Assembly: GCA_946894095.1 (NCBI GenBank)
Contig: OX335645.2
Location: 18,251,001-18,315,000, forward strand
Source: Incurvaria masculella
Lineage: Eukaryota > Arthropoda > Insecta > Lepidoptera > Incurvariidae
Length of the DNA: 64,000 nucleotides
Direction of reading: 5' to 3'
The position numbers were made by a program, and so were the translations under genes. The first letter of the stretch is position 1, and the number at the start of each line of letters is the position of its first letter. Shown here piece by piece: positions 43,925-55,299 of this stretch. Below the pieces are notes generated by a model, which was not told the origin of the DNA, searched no databases, and saw nothing but the letters and a program-made list of their open reading frames with translations.

Positions 43925-44306
43925 TTATGCGACCTGACACCGATGGCTAATACCACACAACTACTACCGTTATGATATTAGCCCAATACACCACATTCCC
44001 GAAGGAATTTGGTGCCATGCCAGGACCTTCCCTTTATGAGCACGGCTACATTGAACTGGATGGAAAACACGGACAATTTTTCATTGCCGCTTCGACCATC
44101 TTTTCATCCAATGCGATGGTACCAACCCGGGCGGGCTTAAACCCTACCACCTAGTAGGGGAAGTGGACCTACAGTTTTACATGGATTCCGAACCATGGAG
44201 ATGCTCGCATTCGTGACGAAAATGCACTTATCGAACTCGGAAAGAGAAAGACTGTTGTGCAAGTCGGTATTGAACCCAGGCCTCTGGTACGCTAGGCCAG
44301 TCCCCG
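43925..44306 (-). mobile_element. SINE with tRNA-like head, body and tail (interrupted by an LTR element)
   Basis: Same structure as 11588-11975. Its head is cut at 44306 by the LTR retrotransposon, and the rest of the head continues at 46136-46170 (CTAGGCTACGAGCCGC). Confidence 0.85.
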
Positions 44307-44432
44307 TGTTGTTGCGGCGCAGTCTGATGCTACCATGAATATAATACGACTTTTTACTTTGAAATCTTTTATTTGTCCTTACATTTTTCTTGCAGTCAAA
44401 CTGACATAAACTCTTCTTCTCATTATATGACA
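44307..44432 (-). repeat. 3' LTR (126 bp) of the gag-only element
   Basis: Direct copy of 46010-46135, with G at 44314 where the other LTR has A. Flanked outward by CCCCG. Confidence 0.9.
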
Positions 44433-44613
44433 TACTCCCCATCTTGACTTTTGGGGTTCAAAAGTCAACACAAAATAAAATTAATTACCTTAACACTTTT
44501 TCAAGGGTTTACAATATATTAAAGTCAATATTTCTATTGAGAACCTATATCTATCTTGGCCTTTCACTACACTTCCTACTTTGGTCGTCCGCTGTCGAAT
44601 AGGTTTTTCTTCC

Positions 44614-45969
44614 TTAATGTCCTGTTGTGTAAGTATCCTTCTGGATGCAGCTTGGCTCAAGACTACTTTTTTTCCTTTTCTTCCATTGTCTCTCGGCTGG
44701 ATCCAGCACATCCAGGTGCCATAAATGGGAAAGATCTTCATTAAGTAGACATGTCATATTTACAGCCGCAGTACAGCTTGAACCAGTTTTCGGACGCTGC
44801 AATGTCCAACCCAACCCTCTCTTCTTTTTAATAATCTCCATTTTGTCTTCCATTGACATTTTAGATGCTGAAATGCATTCAATGCTGCTGTGTTTTTTAT
44901 CGCACCACATACATTTAAGGTCTTTGACTTCTGGAACCTTCTTTGCTTCACCCGATATCATAAATGAGGCCGTTGGCTGCGCAATTTTTCTTAGATCGTC
45001 TGCATGCTGGAAACGATGTTTTGCTACCTCCACTCGTTCTTGTGTCTCCACTTCTTTTCTTAAAAATACAAGTAAATTTTCCAGCCGATCTTGACCTATC
45101 TCCTTGTTGCTTCTCTCCCATGCAATTATGATATTTTCTGGCAACGCCGATTCTATCATGGGATACAGCATGGCTGCAAATTTGTCACTTGTTACGCCCA
45201 GTGTTTCCAGTGATCTTAACTGAGTGGTCAAGTGATCATAAAGATTACGTAAATTGTATTGTTTTCCTTGCTTAACTTGCGTCATTACTATGATCAAAAT
45301 CTCTCGCACATAATTTTCAATCATTAGGCCATCTCTGGCAAAGCGACTCTTTAATTGTTCAATCGCTTTGTGGTAATTTAGACCTGACTGAGGAAAACTA
45401 TCGACAAGTTCCCGAGCATTTGATCCAGGTTCGGTTGCTTGTAAAAGATATTGAAACTTGTCGTCGTCATCTATCTCCACATCTTCGTCTATTTTTTTAA
45501 ACTGACCCCAAAATCCAAGCCAATTTTTCAGTTGTCCGTCAAACTTCCTCAGTTCAATCTTTAGTAAGTGAAAATGTTTCTTATATTGATTTTTTCTATT
45601 TATTTCTCCATTTACTTGACTTTCCAAACTATCGGTGAATTGTGCAGAATCTCGTCGTGCGCTTTGTTCATATGTTTGTCTCAATTTATCGCATTCCACG
45701 AACCGATCAATAGGGTCATGCCCATAGTTCCCCTGTTTGACGGTATTATTTTCCAACACTCTGCTGCCTGACAAACTAGCACCCTCGTGGTTTGATTGAC
45801 TAAAAATATGATGATATTTATTAATCATGCAGCGCCAGCGTAATTGGTAATTTTCTGTTGACTCGCACTCTTTATTCAGGATTTCTTCATCGTCCATATC
45901 TGATAATCTTTTTTCCGAAATAGTAAAAAGTCGCCGTAAAACGGTGCGCTCCTTGCGGAGGTTGTCCAT
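44614..45969 (-). CDS. gag: Gag protein of BEL/Pao-type element (DUF1759-like, zinc knuckle), 451 aa
   Basis: Intact minus-strand ORF starting at ATG 45967-45969, about 40 nt after the 5' LTR. N-terminal region is charged and helical. The central part has the DUF1759-type core (KIELRKFDGQLKNWLGFW, KFQYLLQATEPGSNARELV, then LRNLYDHLTTQLRSLETLG). A CCHC zinc knuckle is seen near residues 355-370 (C-x2-C-x4-H-x4-C). The C-terminus is basic and stops at 44614. In the family, gag packages the element RNA into particles. There is no pol frame after it: about 180 nt separate the stop from the LTR. Confidence 0.88.
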   Translation of the reverse strand: MDNLRKERTVLRRLFTISEKRLSDMDDEEILNKECESTENYQLRWRCMINKYHHIFSQSNHEGASLSGSRVLENNTVKQGNYGHDPIDRFVECDKLRQTYEQSARRDSAQFTDSLESQVNGEINRKNQYKKHFHLLKIELRKFDGQLKNWLGFWGQFKKIDEDVEIDDDDKFQYLLQATEPGSNARELVDSFPQSGLNYHKAIEQLKSRFARDGLMIENYVREILIIVMTQVKQGKQYNLRNLYDHLTTQLRSLETLGVTSDKFAAMLYPMIESALPENIIIAWERSNKEIGQDRLENLLVFLRKEVETQERVEVAKHRFQHADDLRKIAQPTASFMISGEAKKVPEVKDLKCMWCDKKHSSIECISASKMSMEDKMEIIKKKRGLGWTLQRPKTGSSCTAAVNMTCLLNEDLSHLWHLDVLDPAERQWKKRKKSSLEPSCIQKDTYTTGH

Positions 45970-46009
45970 GGTATCTTGGAAGACTGCGTCCTGTCACGGT
46001 CGCCAGAAA

Positions 46010-46135
46010 TGTTGTTACGGCGCAGTCTGATGCTACCATGAATATAATACGACTTTTTACTTTGAAATCTTTTATTTGTCCTTACATTTTTCTTGCAGTC
46101 AAACTGACATAAACTCTTCTTCTCATTATATGACA
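46010..46135 (-). repeat. 5' LTR (126 bp) of the gag-only element
   Basis: Starts TGTTGTTACGGC and ends ATTATATGACA on the plus strand. Flanked outward by CCCCG. Promoter for the element's minus-strand transcript would lie here. Confidence 0.9.
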
Positions 46136-46170
46136 CCCCGCGCCACTAGGCTACGAGCCGCTCAAAAACT
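46136..46170 (-). mobile_element. 5' end of the SINE interrupted by the LTR element
   Basis: Continues the SINE head after the LTR element; compare 11955-11980, where the same sequence is uninterrupted. Confidence 0.8.
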
Positions 46171-46311
46171 AATAGTACTAATTAGCTTAATCCTCACATT
46201 TAAAGGCTTTTCTTACCATCTCTCAGTCGATACCAGTACAAGATAATCAGCACTTTAGTAATAAAGGCCCTTTAACCGTCAATTAAAATAAATTAGCGCT
46301 TGGCGAAAACC

Positions 46312-46850
46312 AGGCCAACCCGGCGGGACGAACTCATTCGCGGGCACGGTACAAAACCGTGCTGTTGCACTCTGGGACCTTCTCGGTTTAAAAAAAAAAG
46401 ATAGGCTCCGTGATGAGGAAGGTGCAACATGTCCACAAAAAAGACAATGTGTATAGTGTATGATTTGATAAGATTTACGAAAATTTTTATTACAAAACGA
46501 CTTATAGCTAAAAGTAAACCACGACCGCTGTAGTCAAAAATCTAACAAATACCAAATTGATTATAAATCTTGATTAACTAAGCTATGTCTGATGACTAAT
46601 CTTTTTTAGATGTTCTTACTTTATCATTGCGTAATCCACCTCCAAAGTTATTGTATAAAACGCGTGAAAAAATCGAACTTTCGGACCTTATAACTTAGAA
46701 ACAAAACACAATTTTAAAATGCCAACGGTCATCAGACATCTAGTTTGATCAAATAAAGCTATTTTGAGCAAAACTTGGGATCTCTGACAAGAAATATGGG
46801 CGTGATCTTCTTTCCCCGTTTGTATGGGGAGATGAGCGGGATGGGCCACC
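46312..46850 (+). mobile_element. TTAA-flanked MITE, copy 2 (left end missing)
   Basis: Same sequence as copy 1. It lacks the first bases (begins CCAACCCGGCGGG after another repeat) and ends GGGCCACC before TTAA at 46851-46854, which it shares with copy 3. Confidence 0.8.
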
Positions 46851-46854
46851 TTAA

Positions 46855-47396
46855 GGTGGCCCAACCCGGCGGCCCTAACTCATTCGCGGGCACGGTACAA
46901 AACCGTGCTGTTGCGCTCTGGGACCTTCTCTGTTTTAAAGAATAAGACAGGCTCCGTGATGAGGAAGATGCAACATGTCCACATAAAAGACAATGTGCAT
47001 AGTGTATGATTTGGTAAGATTTACGAAAATTTTAATTTCAAAACGACTTATAGCTAAAAGTAAACCACGACCGCTGTAGTGAAAAATCGAACAAAAACAA
47101 AATAGATTATAAATCTTGATTAAATAAGCTATGTCTGATGACTAATCTTTTTAAGATGTTCTTACTTTATCATTGCGTAATCTGCCTCCAAAGTTATTGT
47201 ATAAAATGCGCGAAAAATGCGAACTTTCGGACCTTATAACTTAGAAACCAAACACAATTTTACAATGTCAATAGTCATCAGACATCTAGTTCGATCAAAT
47301 AAAGCTATTTTGAGCAAAATTTTGGATCTCTGACAAGAAATATGGGCGTGATCTTCTTTCCCCTTTTGTATGGGGAGATGAGCGGGATGGGCCACC
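46855..47396 (+). mobile_element. TTAA-flanked MITE, copy 3 (542 bp)
   Basis: Full length, the same 542 bp as copy 1. TTAA at 46851-46854 and 47397-47400. Head-to-tail with copy 2. Confidence 0.85.
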
Positions 47397-47800
47397 TTAA
47401 GATATTAAAAAGGCCTCTATTAAAACCATGAACGGGTGAATCTGGAAAACAGTTAAGAACTGCGGGCCACCATATTAAATAATAGAACGTTTTGGGAAAA
47501 ATCCTGTTTTACACACAACCTACACGGTATAATAAACGAGTTGACTTGATGACTTCTGCATATGTTACACCAGTGGTTGTATTAGCTGTGCTAATAAAGT
47601 CATTCATGTAACCGGTTTGTGATGAATGAGTTGACATCCTCATTAGATGTTTACTCCGAATGATTGCACGTGAGAAATGATGTACCTAAGCCTCCTTGCG
47701 TCAAAGCGATTTATGCGTGGATAGGCTAGGTAAGGTTAGGTAAGATATTTATAAGTTAACCATCTGTAGATGCACGGCGCAGCCTAATTTAACGTGTTAA

Positions 47801-48315
47801 GGTGGGCCATCCCCCTCAACTTCCCATATAAACTGGGAAAGAAGATCACGCCCATATTTCTTGACAGAGATTTCAAATTTTGCTCAAAATAGCTTTATTT
47901 GATCGAACTAGATGTCTGATGACCATTGTAAAATTGTGTTTGGTTTCTAAGTTATAAGGTCCAAAAGTTCGAATTTTTCGCGCGTTTTATACAATAACTT
48001 TGAAGGTGGATTACGCAATGATAACGTAAGAACATCTTATAGAGAATAGTCATCAGACATAGCTTATTTAATCAAGATTTATGATCTATTTGTTGTTTGT
48101 TAGATTTTGACTACAGCGGTCGTGGTTTACTTTTAGCTATAAGTCGTTTTGTAATTATTTTTTTTATAAATCTTACCAAATCATACACTATGCACATGTC
48201 TTGTTTGTAGACATGTTGCATCTTCCTCATCAAGGAGCCTGTCTTTTTCTTTGAAACAGAGAAGGTCCCAGAGCGCAACAGCACGGTTTTGTACCGTGCC
48301 CGCGAATGAGTTAGT
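47801..48315 (-). mobile_element. TTAA MITE, copy 4, reverse, truncated
   Basis: TTAA at 47797-47800. Runs in reverse to GCCCGCGAATGAGTTAG, lacking the last 25 bases or so. Confidence 0.75.
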
Positions 48316-48919
48316 TTGCGATGTGGTCCATTCAACTTTCACCACTGGTCACACAGGTGGTGTGTGCGTCAATAAAGATGGAGCCACGATCGTTCGCAAC
48401 TAGTTCTGCTGTAACTTCTAAATAACATGAAGTCATAAACTAAACCTGTAGTAGTAAGCACATCAACCATATTTTAATGTTAATAAGCTAGAAGTTATAT
48501 ATAATAATCATTCTGACTCAGAATTATTATTATATATTCTGAGGATGTGTTCAAAAAGTTGTCAATTCAAATTAGGAGCTATTTTCGCTATGACTCATAA
48601 TAATTATGTCATTATATCCTTTTATATAAAATATTATTTTATGTCATATTTAAAAAATCGGATATAATTATATACCCGTACTTTCCCTAATCAAATTATT
48701 CGAAATTAAGCTCAAAATACCGAGATTCGGCATCATAACATCTTGTTCTAATTTAAAATTTTTATTATTTCTTAAGACTCATAATTAAGATTACTGCATA
48801 AGATTTTGACTAACAGCTAATTCGCACACGTGATTCGAATGTTCCAGATGTCAAGATGTATTAGAATAAAGATCCCAATCAAAGCCCTGCTGATCAATTT
48901 TTAATACGTTCATGTCAAA

Positions 48920-49140
48920 ACCTATTGCTCTCGGACTATCTCGCCCACGCCACGCCGCCCTACGATTGCGCCGAGCCGTTAGCCGCCCCCGCCACTTCCG
49001 AACCGGCCTGCTGACGTCATCGCACCCCCCACCACCTCCCCTCGCCCCTCACCTTGACTCCCGCGGACGCCCCCGCGCGCCCTCCCACCCCCGCCGTCCC
49101 CCGCCGACGATGCCGCCCTCCGGCTTCTGTAATCTCCGAA
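48920..49140. other. GC-rich island with a CRE-like site
   Basis: CpG-rich, with TGACGTCA at 49012-49019 and CCTCGCCCCTCACC nearby, as in the 42.8-kb island. Confidence 0.4.
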
Positions 49141-49689
49141 GATGGGTATAGATGTCCCTTTGAAGAAGAGAGGCTAAATAATTTGGGATTGTCTGTGAAT
49201 CGTGGGTGTAAGAAAAGAATAGTCACTGTTGAATTAAGATTTGATTTGATTTGATTTGACACGGCACAGTAGTATCAGAAATCTCGATGGCTTTTTATAC
49301 CTGAATAATTAAGATTACAATAACTATTGATTTAGAATAGGATGTCATTATAATAGTCAATAGAATAATATTATATTCACCAATGTATTTATAAAGTACT
49401 TTGTGAACAATAGTAATCTATCAACGACTGTAAACTAGTTTTTAAGTATCAATGGAAAAAAATCACAAAATCACAAACCTGACGAAGTTTCTCGTCCGTT
49501 CTTCCATAGAAATAGGAGTGCGCGCGCATGCTAGGTCTAGGGTTCTTCTTCGCCAGAAGTAATCGAAACGGCAGAAAAAGAAAAAAGTGACTAATCAGAG
49601 TGTGTAATTTACATCGAATGTACGAAATAAAGAAACTGAAACTGTGTGAAGAATAAAATGTGTGCTTTATTAAAACCGATATTAAACCG

Positions 49690-50123
49690 AATAACCCTTC
49701 CTGGCGAGAGTAATCATTCGCGAGCACGGTACAAAACCGTACTATTGCGTTCTGGGACCTTCTCTGTTTCAAAGAAAAAGACAGGCTTCATGATGAGGAG
49801 GACGGAAAAAGTCCACAAAGCAGACAATTCACATAGTGTTCGATTCGATAAGATTTACAAATATGTTAATTATAAAACGACTTATAGCTAAAAGTAAGTC
49901 ACGGCCGCTATAGGGAAAATTCAAACAAAAACTAAATTGATTATAATTTTTCATGAAATGAGCTAGGGCTGATGGCTAATCTTTCATGGCCACATGTTGC
50001 ATCCTCTTCATAACGGAGCCTGTCTTTGTCTTTGAAACAGAGAACCCCAGAATGTCCCAGAACGCAATAGCACGGTTTTGTACCGTGCCCGCAAATGAGT
50101 TTGTCCCGCCGGGTTGGGCCAGC
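49690..50123. mobile_element. TTAA MITE, copy 5, composite with two left ends
   Basis: Both ends carry the left-end hairpin (GCACGGTACAAAACCGTAC and GCACGGTTTTGTACCGTGC) in opposite orientation. Right TTAA at 50124-50127. The left-hand TTAA is lost. Confidence 0.7.
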
Positions 50124-50539
50124 TTAATACCTAAATATACTTTTATTAATTTTCTTATTGTGTAATGAGGTCAAGATAGGTTGACCAACAAGTCTTGTCA
50201 TATTTCATTAACATTTATTTCAAAGTTTGGCCAGAAGAATCAGAAAATTACGCTTCTCATACAAACGTGATTGCAATTAAAATAATTATTTAAAAACCCA
50301 TTTAAAATTTACTTGATATTTATAGAGTAAATCACGTTAATATCCTCCAGAATCACTCTTGTTTTAAATAATTTTAGTTAACATAAAATAAAAAATAAAA
50401 AATCCAAACGGGACACTAGAGGATTCTATAATTGTTCACGCCAATATGGCATGGGTGAGCTAGGTGGGTAGTTTGCACTTCACAAGCATTCAATCCCATC
50501 CGAAGTTTTTCCTATGCCACCCCCTCTCTCGCTCTGCTA

Positions 50540-50840
50540 CTAAGTGGCTATCAAGCATGGTGCACGCATGCACCGCGTCCCCGCAACCTTTCATCGTGGA
50601 GCTTCACTTAGTGCTCCACGCCCGCAACCCGCCGCGCGCCTGACCACGCTGTGTGATCTCTCCTCTGGGCGAAGTGCTGTGCCGCCGAACGCTGTCCCGG
50701 AACCTGACGCCTTGGAGCTGGTGCTGCTGGAGGTAGGTGGCTGTTCCTACTCCTCTGGTGGCCCGCTGTGACGTCCCGAGGCTACCGGGCATTGCCCCTC
50801 CTACGCTCGTGAAGTGCGACCTGCCTGGCCCACATAATAA
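50540..50840. other. GC-rich island with possible exon
   Basis: An open frame ends at CTGCTGGAG before GTAGGT at about 50734, which could be a donor. The encoded residues match nothing I know. Confidence 0.3.
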
Positions 50841-51039
50841 CGAAGTAATAGTAACTAATAGTGCGCGTACAATAATACATGAAATATAAATACCCTCACC
50901 GCTTATATTATGGGAGTTAACGTCCGCGAATTTTAACGGCAAGGACTAACTTTTATTAATCTAAATCATTAAAATGGTTCTATCCAAGTTTTTCCGATAA
51001 GCATATTTACATAAGAGAGTCTATTAAGAAAACTAAATA

Positions 51040-51390
51040 TGTAAAACCACAATGCTTCCCATACAAACGTAGTTTACTTATCATTTAAAAACCGCTGTTC
51101 CAATTAAACTGATATTTAATATCTAAAATCAGGGCACCAATATCTGTGTCTGCATGCTTTTGTTTTTTTGAAAAATCCAAACCGAATCAGATGAAAGCAA
51201 AAACAAAAATCTTCATACTAATTTTGTTTTCTCTTTGGTTTGACTCAGTATACATTTATTGAAAAAACAAAGGCATGCAGACACAGATATTTGTTGCCAG
51301 ATATGTGATACCAAATATCAAGTAAGTTGCTACAGTGGTTTTCAAATGATTAGTAAACTACGTTTGTATGGGAGGCGAAATTTTCTGATG
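51040..51390. repeat. Foldback element
   Basis: Arms 51055-51180 and 51245-51375 share CCATACAAACGTAGTTTACT and ATATCTGTGTCTGCATGC in inverted order. A partial relative is at 50230-50400. Confidence 0.7.
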
Positions 51391-51499
51391 CTTACGGGGG
51401 CACCTTAAATTGGCTATTTTGAACGAATGCAGGATCATATACCGGCAAGAACATAGAAAGGTACAGTGATAATAAAATATTCTCAGGCTCATTGAAGTA

Positions 51500-51780
51500 T
51501 CCGCTACAGGCTCACATCAGGCAGTTCCCGGAGTGCGGCGGTGGGGCGGTGGGGAGGTAGGGAGGCGAGGGGTACACAAGCGGAGGTGGTGTATCGATCC
51601 GTCCCACCGGCGCCGCTAGTGAATGGTGGGCGGGTGGCGCTGACGTAAGCCGCGCGGGGCAGGCGGGGCGGGCAGGGCGGGCGACGCGGTGTCCTTGAAC
51701 TTCGCGCGGAAATGCAGTAGTCGGGTATCGATCTTTTCCTCGCGCAACCACCCCGCCGCCGTCCCACCTCAGTCAGACGT
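51500..51780. other. GC-rich island
   Basis: CpG-rich, G-rich on the plus strand, with TGACGTAA at 51641-51648. No protein recognised. Confidence 0.4.
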
Positions 51781-52089
51781 TAATTACTTGGTGTATCCAT
51801 CGTTTGTTTATATATTAATAAAATTAAGCTCATCCTCGCTTAGAACGTACAGAGCGCACTAACCTCGACGCCACAGTAGGCATTGGATTTTTACAAGGAA
51901 ATCGTATGAGGGTCAAAGTCCAATGTGATGCCGTGTGTACATTTGTTGGTGTTTTAACTCTATTTTCTGGGGAATTGGAAATAAGTGGCTAGATAATGTA
52001 TATTTTGTAGTGACTATTGACCGTTCACAACACATTACCAAAGCAACGAGGTGCCATGTCAGGCTTCCCTTTAAACGAGCACAAAAAAG

Positions 52090-53135
52090 CCAATTTCAAG
52101 TATCATAGAGTTTATTTAAAATCCTGCAAACAAATTAAAAACCTGGGATAATTCCTATGGTTTTTTTTCTTCTTTTCTTTTTTCAAATAAAACACTTCTT
52201 TATTATAAACGAACAATACAATTTATAAACAATAATGAAATACTATAATCCTACCTTAAAGAGAAAAACATCAAACATCTCTTTGACAGTCAAAGTATTT
52301 ATTTCACGCAAAAATTGCAACAAACATAATTTGTATGGAAACATCACACTACACAAGCAATAAAAATACAGTAAATTTTTTTTCAGAAAAAAACACATGC
52401 GGCCATTAAAAAAAACAGTCAAATTCATCAGTAAAATACAGCTAAAGTTTACAAATACACATACAATTTTTCACAAAAATATTTAAAAGAATCATCCAAT
52501 AATATCCAACAATAATTTACATCCAATAAAAAATATAAGCAAAAGTCATTCTAAAAATATGAATATACATAACCCATAACATGACTTGCCATGATTAAAA
52601 TAAGTATTTTAATGTACAAGTAAGTCAACTGATTTAAATTATAACAAACACAATAATATTTTTTTTATTATTTTATAAAAACTAATCAACTGTTAAAATA
52701 TAATTCATGAAATTAAAAATAATTACAAATCTTTATCAGAACAAAATTCGTCTAATGAATAAAAAACCTTCTTCAGCGGTCTAGATTTTAACTGTTTAGT
52801 AAATATATTTTTTTAACTATGATGCAGCGTTCTCTCGCTAACTAGCTAATGAAACAAGTTTCCAATTACTAATAAAAGCAGATCATCCTCTGAATAGTTA
52901 TACAATGTTTTGTCCCTTTTTCTTGAATTCGAAACTACCATGTTGAAGGACCATGTCTAAAAATTATGTAGCTTGGTGTACTCCGGTCGATTCTATTAGT
53001 AATTTACCAAACTCTCGACAAAAAACGCTTTAATTTAGAATCATATTCTTCTTTCATTATTTCAACACCTCGAACAATATTATTATTTTTATCGAATATC
53101 AATCACCAACAATATTACATTTGTATGACATTATT
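52090..53135. other. AT-rich stretch, nothing recognised
   Basis: Low-complexity, A-rich on the plus strand; 3'UTR-like for a minus-strand transcript (TTTATT at 52199), but no coding exon adjoins it. Confidence 0.4.
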
Positions 53136-53138
53136 TTA

Positions 53139-53650
53139 TAGCTCGTCGATCGTCGCTTGTAAAAAACATTAAAAAACTTGACCGACTCGACTTGATCCTC
53201 AAATTATCGTCTCTAGAACAAAGACGAAGACGAGGTGACCTAATCGAGGTATACAAAATGCTTACAACTGCCAAGCCATGCAAGAGCTGTTCAGCCCAAC
53301 TGCGTGGTCATAGCTTGACGCTGGACAGAACAGAACACAAGACTAATGTACGCAAACACTTCATTAGCAACAGAGTTGTAGAGGACTGGGACAAACTCCC
53401 TGAGGAAATAATCAACGCAATTCAATTTAAAAACCGTTTGGACACTCATTTAAACAACTTTTGTAAGAATAATTAAAGACCGTGTTAATAACCAACACTG
53501 ACATTCATAGCTTACAATGAAGTGACTTACTACCATTAGGACAAAAAAAAAACGTATAAACATGAAAAGTGATAGACCATACTTGAACATAATTTAGACA
53601 CATCAGCCTAGGCTGCCTGTCTAACATAAAATAAATAAATAAATAAATTA
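53139..53650 (+). mobile_element. CR1-like 3' fragment, same family as the intron 10 element
   Basis: Coding remains SLEQRRRRGDLIEVYKML, LRGHSLTLD and WDKLPEEI to 53476, then a 3'UTR with ACATCAGCCTAGGCTGCCTG and an (AATAAAT)n tail. These match the end of the 17.6-21.3 kb element. Confidence 0.82.
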
Positions 53651-53689
53651 AAGTAAAAAGGACCTCACTTAACTCGATCAAATATATCC

Positions 53690-53900
53690 GCGCGTCATAT
53701 CTATTCGTGTTTCTCGTCAGACGGCGCGGCTATCGCGTTGTCACTCCCACGACCACGATAAGACCGCCGCGTCGCACGTCCGACGTCGCGCGTCGTGCGA
53801 CGTGTCCCGGCGCGGCGCCACGTCGTGCGTCAGTCGCGAGCATCTCGCGGGCCGAGCCAGCGCCCTTCGGGGGCACGACCACGACTTCCGATGTTTAAAA
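53690..53900. other. GC-rich island
   Basis: CpG-dense with repeated CGTCG motifs. Open frames on the plus strand appear to be composition-driven. Confidence 0.35.
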
Positions 53901-54084
53901 ATAGAACGGCTAATGATGAAATGGTTGCCCTAGTTTACAGTTGGGTGGGTCTGTTACGAAAATGTTTACTGTTTAACCACAACAAATTGGGCAGAATGTG
54001 GATGGGTGACCACTTTCTGCCATTGTTCAACACGTTAGCACTTACCTATCGTTTTAACAATCATGTTGTGACAATAATAAGCTG

Positions 54085-54330
54085 AACATGGATTTCATTT
54101 CATTTCATTTATTTATTCAACTTCTGGTAGTGAAACTACACTAAGTCATGTCACAATTTGATTGATCCGCGGATTCGATCAACCAGTGAAGAAGAACCCG
54201 CAAAGAAACTTCACTGGTCTATAAATTATGTTTTTTTTCGTCCACATAATTGATATAACACAATTATGATTTCATACCTAAATGCTACTGCCAAACTTAC
54301 ATTGGTAGAACGGTCTGGAGCAAAGAACTA
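54085..54330. repeat. Interspersed repeat, same family as 24530-24790
   Basis: GATTGATCCGCGGATTCGAT, CAACCAGTGAAGAAGAA, and (ATTTC)n/(ATTT)n at the left end. Confidence 0.6.
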
Positions 54331-54879
54331 AGGACTACGAGGAAACAACAACCCACAATGTGAAAAGTCTTAATTAATAAATAAATTACTTATTATTACT
54401 TATAATTACTATTATTAGATATACGGACGTTTACTCTCAAACCGTTACCCCGGAAATAGAGACAAAATCGAGAAATAGAGTCATATTGATGTCGAATTCT
54501 TAATCTTTCACGTTTGATCGTTAACGTCTTACGTTTTGGATATTTAGTTGTTACCAATATACCAAACATATTTTGAAGACAACGACAATTAATGACTAGC
54601 ACTTATAAGCGGTCGATCTAAGCGTAACATAATGAATCGATGTGTTCAGATTTGATGATGGAACATTTTTCTTTCTATGAAATGTAGGTATCCTAATTGT
54701 GTTCATCGCATAAATTGCGTCCTAAATCCAATGCCTGCTTACATATTTATATCTTGAGAACCCATCGACGTACCGACGTATCGACGTATCGATGTGAGAA
54801 CCACTTCGCCATTTAGCCATGTGGTCTGTGTTTACTTAACTTACAATAGTTCTAAATTCCCAAAGTCGGTAACGAGTAT

Positions 54880-55145
54880 AGTTCCCTGGCATGTCGTGTC
54901 GTAAGAGGCGAATAAGGAATTAGTCGTTCGCGGTTTGGTTTCCAAGTAAAGCTGTCCCCCTTCCTTACTTACTAGGTGGTAGGGTTAATCCCGCCCGGGT
55001 TGGTACCATCACATTGAATGAACGATGCTTGAAGCGACAGCGAAAATTTTCATTGTTTTCTATTCAATGTAGACGTGCAACATATAGAAGGCCCTGGGCA
55101 GACCACTAGTTTCAATGTAGTGTGTCGGGCTAATATCAGGACATT
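54880..55145 (+). mobile_element. SINE fragment
   Basis: Starts with GTCGTAAGAGGCGAATAAGG as at 4850, then the shared GGTAGGGTTAATCCCGCCCG body and a diverged tail. Confidence 0.65.
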
Positions 55146-55299
55146 TTTAATGAATTGATATGTATCAAACACTGTGTGATAAAGTGAGTATACAGAAAAA
55201 AATATGACGTATTCTATAGCATCACGGCTTACAATGTATTGTTGTATGCTTGAAAAAAAATGCTCTACTGAATAAAAACGTTGAAATATGAAATATTAT

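Larger units (their letters stand above)
44307..46135 (-). mobile_element. Compact gag-only BEL/Pao-type LTR retrotransposon, 1829 bp
   Basis: Two direct LTRs of 126 bp (44307-44432 and 46010-46135) begin TG and end CA. By eye they differ at a single base. CCCCG flanks the element on both sides (44302-44306 and 46136-46140), a 5-bp target duplication. On the minus strand the 5' LTR is followed by a primer-binding-like site starting TGGCGACCGTGAC (45994-46006), then a single gag ORF. A purine-rich GGGGAGTA tract precedes the 3' LTR. No protease, RT, RNase H or integrase is present. BEL/Pao is inferred from the gag family. The element splits a SINE. Confidence 0.9.
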
